64,000 bases of DNA from Azotimanducus sp965220185 (GTDB lineage Bacteria; Pseudomonadota; Gammaproteobacteria; Pseudomonadales; Azotimanducaceae), in the NCBI GenBank assembly GCA_965220185.1, contig OZ244807.1, positions 1,922,001-1,986,000 of the forward strand, in the 5' to 3' direction. Position numbers and translations under genes: made by a program. Shown one piece after another: positions 53,964-60,637 of the stretch. The notes below the pieces were generated by a model that did not search any database, was not told where the DNA came from, and saw nothing but the letters and a program-made list of their open reading frames with translations. Position 1 is the first letter of the stretch. Each line of letters opens with the position of its first letter.

Positions 53964-54014
53964 GTTGTTATTTTACTTGATGTTTGGGGCGGGGGGAGTC
54001 ATGTATATAAATCC

Positions 54015-54764
54015 CTAAATAAACCGATTGCGCGCAAAGGTTGGCAGGTTCCAGCCAGCTGCCTTGTGTGCCCATATCGCGATTGCCTTGCCAACCACCT
54101 TGTCTTCTTTGACAAAGCCCCACGCGCGGCTATCCTGACTAAAGTCTCGATTGTCGCCCATGACAAAATAATGTCCGGTCGGCACGGTCCATTCACGACG
54201 CGCGCGCGGCGCTCGATTGCCTGCCGCGTGAATGCGGTGCGCATCTTCGCCAAGCGATTCCTCAAAGGCTTGAATACCGTCTTGGCTGTCCACGAGGCGC
54301 TGCGAGATGCGCTCGCCGTTCAAGTAAAGCGATTTGTTGACATAGACCACGCGGTCTCCGGGCAGGCCGATCACACGCTTGATGAAGTAGCGATCATCAT
54401 GCGGCGGGACGAACACCATGACATCGCCGCGCGCTGGCGCATCGACTTCAAATATCTTGGTACCGAGCACTGGCAGGCGCACACCATAGGCATGCTTGTT
54501 CACAAGCACGAAATCACCGACCTCAAGCGTTGGGATCATTGAGCCGGAGGGGATTTGATAGGGTTCGTAGAGAAAGCCGCGCACAAGCACAATCAACGCG
54601 AGCACGGGCAGCAGGGAGCGCGAGTATTCGACAACGACGTTGCGCGTTTCAGACACTGCACGGCCAAGGCGCGACGCGACGCGGCGATACAAGATGTCGC
54701 CAAGCCAGATCGCGAACGCGACAAGCGTTGCCATGGTCAGCAGGTAGGTGAAGTCAATGTCCAT
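54015..54764 (-). CDS. lepB: Signal peptidase I
   Basis: A 249-residue membrane protease that cleaves Sec and Tat signal peptides. The catalytic serine is in IPSGSMIPTLEVGD and the lysine in RYFIKRVIGLPGD. The C-terminal GDNRDFSQDSRAWGFV box is present. Two N-terminal membrane helices precede. The ATG at 54764 gives the expected length; upstream in-frame ATGs only add a hydrophilic extension into hisE. It is the likely first gene of lepB-rnc-era-recO. Confidence 0.94.
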   Translation of the reverse strand: MDIDFTYLLTMATLVAFAIWLGDILYRRVASRLGRAVSETRNVVVEYSRSLLPVLALIVLVRGFLYEPYQIPSGSMIPTLEVGDFVLVNKHAYGVRLPVLGTKIFEVDAPARGDVMVFVPPHDDRYFIKRVIGLPGDRVVYVNKSLYLNGERISQRLVDSQDGIQAFEESLGEDAHRIHAAGNRAPRARREWTVPTGHYFVMGDNRDFSQDSRAWGFVKEDKVVGKAIAIWAHKAAGWNLPTFARNRFI

Positions 54765-54840
54765 GCCGCGTATTGTAGCCGAAGGCTGCGCCGTCCCAAG
54801 AAGATAGGCACACGGAGTATCCTTCCTCATTCTTCCGGAT

Positions 54841-55203
54841 TTGGCGAGCAGTTCCCATGAGCACATTATCGAACAACTCTGCGAGACCTTGAGCGAGCGG
54901 CGAGCCGCATCGCCTGACACCTCCTACACGGCTTCGCTGCTCGCCGGAGGTGTGCCGAAGATTCGTGGCAAGCTTGAGGAAGAGCTTGGCGAACTGATCG
55001 AAGCCGCAGAAAAACTTGACGCCGGGGGAGATTGCGAAGCGCTCAAGGATGCGCTCGTGCACGAGGCAGCGGACCTGTGGTTTCACAGTATGGTTTTGCT
55101 TGTCTCGCAATCAGTGAGCCCGCTGCGCGTGCTCGGCGAACTCGAGCGCAGAGCCGGCGTTTCAGGACATGACGAGAAGCGCGCTCGATCAACAGCCGCA
55201 TGA
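54841..55203 (+). CDS. hisE: Phosphoribosyl-ATP pyrophosphatase HisE
   Basis: A 120-residue MazG-like enzyme of histidine synthesis. The conserved core is DTSYTASLLAGGVPKIRGKLEEELGELIEAAE and VHEAADLWFHSMVLL, with the metal-binding EExxE and ExxD pattern. The start is an uncertain TTG at 54841; no ATG in frame precedes the conserved helix. hisE followed by tatABC is a known proteobacterial order. Confidence 0.88.
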   Translation: MASSSHEHIIEQLCETLSERRAASPDTSYTASLLAGGVPKIRGKLEEELGELIEAAEKLDAGGDCEALKDALVHEAADLWFHSMVLLVSQSVSPLRVLGELERRAGVSGHDEKRARSTAA

Positions 55204-55266
55204 CATCAACCCGATCACATCAACCTTATAATAGGCCAGACTGATTGACAAGAAGGCACATCCGCC

Positions 55267-55488
55267 ATGTTTGGAGGCCCCATGGAGCTCATCATTGTGC
55301 TCGCCATTGTCCTGCTGGTTTTTGGCTCAAAGCGCATCGGCTCCCTCGGCGCTGATCTCGGCCGCGCGATCAAAGGGTTTCGCAAGGCTGTCAAAAGCGA
55401 CAAAAATGACGATGATGATTCGCGTTCCGAGCGCATCATCGACGGCGAGGCCAAGGACGCCGACTCGGACAAGTCTGACAAGTCATAG
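55267..55488 (+). CDS. tatA: Twin-arginine translocase subunit TatA
   Basis: A 73-residue protein with a short N-terminal helix (ELIIVLAIVLLVFG), the FGSKRIGSLGADLGRAIKGF amphipathic helix and an acidic tail. It forms the Tat pore. It leads tatABC, which would export the iorB-like protein. Confidence 0.95.
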   Translation: MFGGPMELIIVLAIVLLVFGSKRIGSLGADLGRAIKGFRKAVKSDKNDDDDSRSERIIDGEAKDADSDKSDKS

Positions 55489-55494
55489 CTTCCC

Positions 55495-55815
55495 GTGTTT
55501 GAAATCGGCTTTCCCGAGCTCCTGATCCTCGCGCTCATTGCGCTCCTCGTGCTTGGTCCAGACCGGCTCCCGGAGGCCATGCGGACGATTGGCCTGATGT
55601 TTGGACGCTTGCGACGCACGTATCTGTCCGCGCGCGCAGAGATTGAGCGAGAGGTCGGCATGGACGAAGTCCGCCGCCAACTTCACAACGAATCGATCAT
55701 GAAGGAAATCAAATCGGTTGAATCGGAGATCAAGTCCGACGTGAAAGAGTTCGACAAGGAAGTCAAGGCCGCATCGCAGCCAGGCAATGATGACGAAAAA
55801 AAGCCTGAAGCGTGA
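55495..55815 (+). CDS. tatB: Twin-arginine translocase subunit TatB
   Basis: A 106-residue protein starting with GTG. MFEIGFPELLILALIALLVLGPDRLPEAMRT is the TatB consensus with the conserved Glu in the helix. It forms the substrate receptor with TatC. Its 3' end overlaps tatC by 29 bases. Confidence 0.95.
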   Translation: MFEIGFPELLILALIALLVLGPDRLPEAMRTIGLMFGRLRRTYLSARAEIEREVGMDEVRRQLHNESIMKEIKSVESEIKSDVKEFDKEVKAASQPGNDDEKKPEA

Positions 55816-56572
55816 ACGCGAGCACGACCAGGCGGTCGATGAGCACTCCGCGCCGTTTATTGAGCATGTGGCCGAACTCAGGCGGCGCATCATTTGGAGC
55901 CTCATCGCTATCGTGCTCCTGTTTGTTCCCATCTATTACTTTGCCAACGAGATCTACCTGCTTATCGCCGCGCCGCTGATCGACGCGCTCCCTGGTGAGA
56001 CCGGCATGATCGCGACGCGCGTCGCCGCGCCCTTTATTACTCCGCTCAAGCTCTCGGCCTACGGCGCGCTCATGGTCTCCATGCCGTTCATCCTCCATCA
56101 GATCTGGGCGTTCATTGCGCCCGGCCTCTATCTTCGCGAAAAACGCATCGGCCTGCCGCTGCTCGTCTCAAGCATCCTGCTCTTCTACCTCGGCGTCGTG
56201 TTCGCCTATCTCGTTATTTTCCCAATCGCCTTTCAGTTCTTCGTCTCGGTCGCGCCGCCCGGCATTCAAGTGATGACAGACATTTCATCCTATCTTGAAT
56301 TCGTCGTTTCGCTGTCTTTCGCTTTTGGGCTCAGCTTCGAGATTCCCGTTGCCATTCTGCTGCTTGTCTGGGCAGGCATTGCCTCACCAGAAGGTCTTGC
56401 GCGCAAGCGCCCCTACGTGGTGATTGGGTGTTTTGCGGCGGGCATGATCTTGACGCCACCCGATCCCGTCACGCAAATCGCGCTCGCGGTCCCTGCCTGG
56501 CTGCTCTTCGAGGTGGGACTTGTCTGCGCCCGCGCCATGCACCGGCACAAGGCGCAGGAGCAAGACGATTAG
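55787..56572 (+). CDS. tatC: Twin-arginine translocase subunit TatC
   Basis: A 261-residue protein with six membrane helices. It has the conserved HVAELRRRI at the first helix, FITPLKLSAYGALMVSMPFI and ILTPPDPVTQIALAVPAWLLFE. It recognises the twin-arginine motif. Its stop overlaps the convergent VOC gene by 4 bases. Confidence 0.95.
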   Translation: MMTKKSLKREREHDQAVDEHSAPFIEHVAELRRRIIWSLIAIVLLFVPIYYFANEIYLLIAAPLIDALPGETGMIATRVAAPFITPLKLSAYGALMVSMPFILHQIWAFIAPGLYLREKRIGLPLLVSSILLFYLGVVFAYLVIFPIAFQFFVSVAPPGIQVMTDISSYLEFVVSLSFAFGLSFEIPVAILLLVWAGIASPEGLARKRPYVVIGCFAAGMILTPPDPVTQIALAVPAWLLFEVGLVCARAMHRHKAQEQDD

Positions 56573-57222
56573 TGCTGCACGACAGTTACAGAGGGGAGGG
56601 CCCGCAAGCGCTCAGTATCCGTTTTGAACATCCTTTCCGCAAACGAAACGTGATACGGCGGCTTCACGATTGACGCATCGGGCAAATGAATGATGGTGTC
56701 CTTGACGCCTTCGCGCTCGTAGCCAATCTCGTCAATGTCCTTCTTCTCGACGAAAATCTGAAATGCGTGCACGGCATCTTTCGCTGGCAGTGCGCCGTTG
56801 ACATAGGCGCACTCAACCATGAGGCCGTTGGGGTCGAAGGTGTAGATCGAATGCATCCAGTCCTTGTGATGCTTGGATTCCATGACTTCGAGGCCATGCC
56901 CAAGCCAGCGCGCCTTGGCTGCCTCAAGTCCCGCAAGATCTTTTGCTTCCCAAGCCACATGCACGTTGGCGGCGCCGATGCCCATTGCATCGGTCATGTT
57001 GGTATTGGCACCGCGGTGCGCTTTCGCGCCGAAGGCATTGAGGTCATAGTAGGCGAGATACGTGCCATCGCCGGCATCGTAAAAGACGTGCTTGTACTTG
57101 TTGCCGCGCGAGTCGTCGGCTTCGATGCCTGCAATGGAGAAGCCCATGGCTTCTGTGTAGAACCTGTGCGTGAGTTCGGGGTCGTGCGTGCAGAGTGCGA
57201 GATGATTGAGCGCCAAGGTCAT
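56569..57222 (-). CDS. VOC-family extradiol dioxygenase-like protein
   Basis: A 217-residue protein with a vicinal-oxygen-chelate domain. Metal ligands are likely H in LNHLALCTHD, H in ANVHVAWEA and E in LMVECAYV. This arrangement occurs in catechol 2,3-dioxygenases and related ring-cleavage enzymes, but the length and single visible domain leave the substrate open. The ATG at 57222 matches the usual family start; an upstream ATG at 57276 adds an unlikely extension. Confidence 0.75.
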   Translation of the reverse strand: MTLALNHLALCTHDPELTHRFYTEAMGFSIAGIEADDSRGNKYKHVFYDAGDGTYLAYYDLNAFGAKAHRGANTNMTDAMGIGAANVHVAWEAKDLAGLEAAKARWLGHGLEVMESKHHKDWMHSIYTFDPNGLMVECAYVNGALPAKDAVHAFQIFVEKKDIDEIGYEREGVKDTIIHLPDASIVKPPYHVSFAERMFKTDTERLRALPSVTVVQH

Positions 57223-57486
57223 TTCTCTTGAATTTAAGTGTTCTGCCAATATAGCGCAGCACGGTCGCAAAAGCATCCAATTTTCATCATAATTGCCCCC
57301 CCTTGCGCTTTTCCAAGTGCATATGCCTGCTTTAAGAATTCACCCGCAACCAGCCAAGGTCATTGAACGAGCAACGAGAGTGCTCGCAACATTGATCGAC
57401 TTAGATGAGGTTTTTCTTGGTGGCGGCACCGCATTGGAGGCGCACTGGCATCATCGCACGAGTACGGACTTGGATTTTTTGGGGAC

Positions 57487-57858
57487 TTATATACATGATG
57501 CCGGAATACCGACACCTGCTATCCTTTGACGCTTCACAGGCCGACCAATGTCGCCGCCTCCACGTCCAGCAGCCCCAATCCCGGAGGCCAAAATATTCAA
57601 TGCGGCATTCACATCCGCATTGTCATGCCCACACGCCAAGCATTTGAACTTAGCTTGAGTAGGTCTGTTTGCGCCATCCACAAATCCGCATCGTGAACAC
57701 TGAGACGTGTATTGAGGGTTCACTTCAAGCAAATGGGCTGACTTGTAGCCGAGCTTGTATTTCAAGGCACCCCATCCGGTGTTGAGGATGGCGTTGTTCA
57801 ACCCGGCGTATCGCGCGACGCGCCTGCCCGGTTCGTTCATTGTCCCTTTCGCCGAAGG
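57487..57858 (-). pseudogene. tnpB remnant in element III
   Basis: It encodes about 124 residues equal to the C-terminal third of TnpB II, from SAKGTMNEPGRR on. The zinc finger region has lost single residues (SQCSRCGF and CGHDNADVN), and the first two RuvC catalytic residues are missing, so it cannot cut DNA. The scaffold block at its 3' end (57518-57600) is retained, so a guide RNA could still be produced. Confidence 0.85.
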
Positions 57859-57916
57859 CGATGCGAGCGCCAGCTTTTTTTGCTCGTTTTCTATCTCCTT
57901 CCGAGTGTGAATGGCA

Positions 57917-58482
57917 TCAGCGCTCCCCGTCAAACCCACAGTAGTATGATGGCAACCGCTGGGTGTCGAGGGACCATTGTCCGGGGTTCAGGTTCATCGT
58001 GATCGGCTGGCCTATGTACACCCATCTCTCATTGTTCTCACCGCACTTGATATAACTGGCTTCGTTATTACCGAAGTCCTCGACGGTTGCCGGGCAAGAG
58101 CACTGTCTGTGATACCACGAGTGCCGCTTGTAGCCCCGGACGAGTTCCCGCCCAGCGAGGCCCGACCGGTCATAGACCACCTCCGGGCAGGCGTTGTATT
58201 CGCGATATCTTTGCTCAGTCATGACGGCCGGTGCGCTTTCATCCTCCTCCCCGTAGTAGCAAGTGATCGAGCAGCCGGTGGCTGGGTTCGGGTTGACGAT
58301 ATAGCGACCTGCACCATCACCTCTCCCGTTAGGAATTGTGCCATACCGATACGGAACACTGCATTCTTCAGCAAACGCTGCCATCGGCAGCAGCGATGCG
58401 GGCGCCGCAAGGGCCGCCAGCAACAGGAGAATGGCTAGTCTAGCGGGGGGGGGGGGGGGGGGGGGGGTAGAATCCTGATCAT
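57917..58482 (-). CDS. Poly-C tract secreted protein C, frame currently off
   Basis: GGAG lies 8 bases before an ATG at 58482 (M I R I L), followed by a C23 tract. In this frame translation stops at TAG after the tract. The frame open to 57917 begins after the tract with A R L A I L L L L A A L A A P A S L L P M A A F A E E C, a signal peptide with cleavage near AFA-EE. A tract of 21 or 24 C would join them. The mature domain (about 160 residues) has eight or more cysteines, with CSITCYYG and CSCPATVED, suggesting disulfides. It matches no family I know. It is cargo of element III. Confidence 0.72.
58445..58467 (-). repeat. Poly-C23 tract, predicted phase-variation switch
   Basis: Twenty-three consecutive C on the coding strand, between start codon and signal peptide of secreted protein C. 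Lengths of 21 or 24 put the gene in frame. It is the longest homopolymer in the window, so its length is probably heterogeneous. Confidence 0.87.
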
Positions 58483-59134
58483 TACGTTTGCTCCGGAAGA
58501 AATGAGGACTGGGAGACTAGCGTAACATGATTTTGTCCGGCATCATGTATATAGCTCCCTTTTTTGCGACTGGTACGAGTATCGATACCTTGTTCTACGA
58601 GTTCGAGCAATTGAACGACGCGATGGCTGCGCACTGGAAGGCAGGAAGCATCAACGGCAAGCAGCCTTCTGTGACGAGAAGGACCATATTGCATTTTGAA
58701 ATTGATGGCACACCTGTGTCGATCGGACGTGTCAGCGAGATGCACGGCAGTGCCGAGGACACCGAAATTCTTACCGGCATCAAGCTGAGCCACAACAAGG
58801 ACATCCTCACCAAGAAGCTCTTCAACCGCCTCTTCGAGAATCAAGTTGTGACTGAACGTGATGCATATGATTTTGGCGTTGCGAGGACACTCGACCCCCA
58901 ATCTCTCGAATACGCTTGGTCGCACATCGGCGAGCACGCCAGACAAGGCGTGATCAGCAGCTTGGAAGCCTTGGCCTCAAGAGCCGTCGAGCTCGACGAA
59001 GCAAAGCGAGTGCAAAATGCCGAGTATCCAAGCTTCTTGAGCAATGTCTGGGAAGAAGTGCTTGCGATGTTCGTATCGAACCTTCAGCGCCAGCCGCCTT
59101 TGAGCACAGCCACGTATTCACGACCGGAGCCACG

Positions 59135-59662
59135 ATGACTTCCAAGGACTACTTCATCGAAATCGACCCCGGCTACGATGTCTGCGCTGACGAGACGTTT
59201 TCGTCAGTACACGCAAACACCCGTCTGCCGTATGTGGAGGATGAGCAGTGGGACATGCTTCGCCCGGGGGATGCTGAACAACTGATGACGCGCCTCATGG
59301 CAGGCTACCACCGCCCAACGCTCGCACGCACCATCGAAATCCTGCGGGACATTGAGGCCGCTTCAAGCGGCGAACTCGCCTTCTTTCACGAGCTCTTGAA
59401 ACAATTAACGCCCCGTGAATGTCATAGCTTTATGGAGTCAACCGAATCGACACCACGCGAAATGGCTGCGCTCATGCGCGCATCCCAAATTCGCGATGCG
59501 GTTCTGGTGAACTGGATCAATCAGTATTCGAGCGACCCCGACTGGCGAGACGATGAAGTGTTGTCTGTAGTGTACGGAGACCGGATGACGGTGGTGAATG
59601 GTCTGCCCATTGATCGGGGGTTTGCGGAGCATATGGGGCGAAAGAATCAGTCAGGCACCTAA
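59135..59662 (+). CDS. Hypothetical protein downstream of the AbiEii-like gene
   Basis: A 175-residue protein of unknown family. It opens MTSKDYFIEIDPGYDVC, is rich in acidic residues, and looks mostly helical and soluble. The ATG overlaps the preceding stop (ATGA), so it was co-translated with the nucleotidyltransferase. In AbiE systems the antitoxin normally lies upstream and has a winged helix; this protein has none that I can see. It could be an unusual partner of the toxin. Confidence 0.6.
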   Translation: MTSKDYFIEIDPGYDVCADETFSSVHANTRLPYVEDEQWDMLRPGDAEQLMTRLMAGYHRPTLARTIEILRDIEAASSGELAFFHELLKQLTPRECHSFMESTESTPREMAALMRASQIRDAVLVNWINQYSSDPDWRDDEVLSVVYGDRMTVVNGLPIDRGFAEHMGRKNQSGT

Positions 59663-59743
59663 CACGGCTATTGATACGATCACGGACATCAAACCACTCC
59701 ATAACAGATCTATAATAGCTCCATTCTGATTCGGAAACAGCCT

Positions 59744-60034
59744 GTGCCTGATCTCTCAATCAAGAACGTACCAGAATCGGTCGTTGCGGAGCTCCGTTCC
59801 CGCGCAAAGATGAATCATCGCTCGCTTCAGGGAGAGTTGATGTCTATTGTGTGTCAAGTGGCTGAATACGGATTCAGCGGAACCGAGGCACGCGGATACG
59901 AGCAGGTCACCTCTGGCTGGATGACTGCCGAGCAGCTTCTCGCCGAGCAGAAAGCGCAAGGGATCGAAGTAGATTATTCATCTCCGCAAGCGGTCGACAT
60001 TATTCGCCAAGAGCGCGATGCGCGAGCAGGATGA
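59744..60034 (+). CDS. FitA/VapB-type antitoxin
   Basis: A 96-residue protein with an N-terminal ribbon-helix-helix domain: LSIKNVPESVVAELRSRAKMNHRSLQGELMSIV, as in FitA and VapB antitoxins. The C-terminal tail would wrap the toxin. It starts with GTG and its stop overlaps the PIN gene (ATGA). It should repress its own promoter. Confidence 0.88.
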   Translation: MPDLSIKNVPESVVAELRSRAKMNHRSLQGELMSIVCQVAEYGFSGTEARGYEQVTSGWMTAEQLLAEQKAQGIEVDYSSPQAVDIIRQERDARAG

Positions 60035-60456
60035 CGCAGCCCTTCATCGCAGAACCGAGACACGCATATCATCGACTTCCGCCTATCGTGGTTGATTGCA
60101 GTGTGCTTGCCGCCTTGCTATTCCATGAATCGCGCCGAGAGCCTGCCGCCATGTCGCTCGTTGGCAAATCTCTGTTTGCGCCTCGCTTGATCGATGACGA
60201 AATCATCAGCGTTGCATTGAAGAAAGCGAGAGCAGGCTCCCCCGACGTTGCGAAGCGCGGCCTCGACAACTTATCTCAATTCAACCTGACGCGCCGAGAA
60301 ACAAATGCTTTGGCGCGATGGCAGCTGGCAAGACGAACCAACCTCTCCGCCTATGATGCCGCGTACTTGCAACTGGCCATCGAACTGAACTCACCTCTCG
60401 CAACATTTGATCACGCGCTGGCTGCAGCAGCGTCCGCGATTCTCGGCAACCAATAG
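60031..60456 (+). CDS. vapC: VapC-type PIN-domain toxin
   Basis: A 141-residue PIN ribonuclease. Acidic residues lie in PIVVDCSVLAALL, in LIDDEIISVALKKA, in LSAYDAAYLQLAIELN and in LATFDHAL. It would cleave tRNA or rRNA when freed of its antitoxin. It is the second gene of the pair. Confidence 0.88.
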   Translation: MTQPFIAEPRHAYHRLPPIVVDCSVLAALLFHESRREPAAMSLVGKSLFAPRLIDDEIISVALKKARAGSPDVAKRGLDNLSQFNLTRRETNALARWQLARRTNLSAYDAAYLQLAIELNSPLATFDHALAAAASAILGNQ

Positions 60457-60459
60457 CAG

Positions 60460-60603
60460 CACAGCTTCGAGATCGAAGAAATTGTCGTCACCGCGCACAA
60501 GCGTGAAATGTCGCTCATCGACACACCGGCCAGAGTCAGTGTGACCACCGGTGAGCAAACCGAAGCGTACCGCATCGGCGTGCGGGCGAAGTATGCGTTT
60601 TAG
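60460..60603 (+). pseudogene. TonB-dependent receptor remnant
   Basis: Read in frame, this 47-residue stretch is a TonB-box plug start (EIEEIVVTAHKREMSLIDT) joined directly to a barrel end (YRIGVRAKYAF and stop). About 600 residues between these are missing, and no start codon is present. It is a clear deletion remnant of an outer-membrane receptor. Confidence 0.75.
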
Positions 60604-60637
60604 CGGAATGCGCGAATAAGGCATTACACTATCCGGC

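Larger units (their letters stand above)
52720..54015. mobile_element. TnpB element II with 21-bp perfect terminal inverted repeats and 8-bp target duplication
   Basis: A 1,296-bp unit between lepB and rnc. Ends 52720-52740 and 53995-54015 are perfect 21-bp inverted repeats starting GGGATTTATATACATGACTC. TAAATAAA is repeated directly on both sides (52712-52719, 54016-54023). The lepB stop TAG uses the duplication plus the first base of the element, so the same stop is kept. Only tnpB is carried. Confidence 0.9.
57482..58559. mobile_element. TnpB element III, a derivative carrying secreted protein C
   Basis: A 1,078-bp unit with 23-bp terminal inverted repeats (57482-57504 and 58537-58559; two mismatches), outer part GGGACTTATATACATGATGC. 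TTTTTTG is repeated on both sides (57475-57481, 58560-58566). Inside are, in order, the conserved scaffold block, a truncated tnpB, and the poly-C secreted protein C gene, all on the minus strand. The N-terminal two thirds of tnpB have been replaced by the secreted protein gene. Confidence 0.87.
57323..59138 (+). pseudogene. AbiEii-like nucleotidyltransferase gene split by TnpB element III
   Basis: Bases 57323-57481 encode MPALRIHPQPAKVIERATRV and then FLGGGTALEAHWHHRTSTDLDF, the nucleotidyltransferase motif GGTAL-x(n)-STDLDF of AbiEii/AbiGii toxins. Bases 58560-59138 resume FFATGTSID...FYEFEQLNDAMAAHW and run to the end of the domain. Removing element III nearly restores one 246-residue gene. 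With one copy of the TTTTTTG duplication removed, the junction has six T where seven are needed for frame, so slippage or a prior frameshift has also happened. The gene is therefore inactive as sequenced. It is immediately followed by an unknown gene in ATGA overlap. Confidence 0.82.

Noticed and set aside
57296..57302. C7 run upstream of the AbiEii-like gene, possibly another phase-variation tract
   Set aside because: It is short, lies upstream of the most likely ATG at 57323, and only a TTG start would place it in the coding region. No signal peptide follows.
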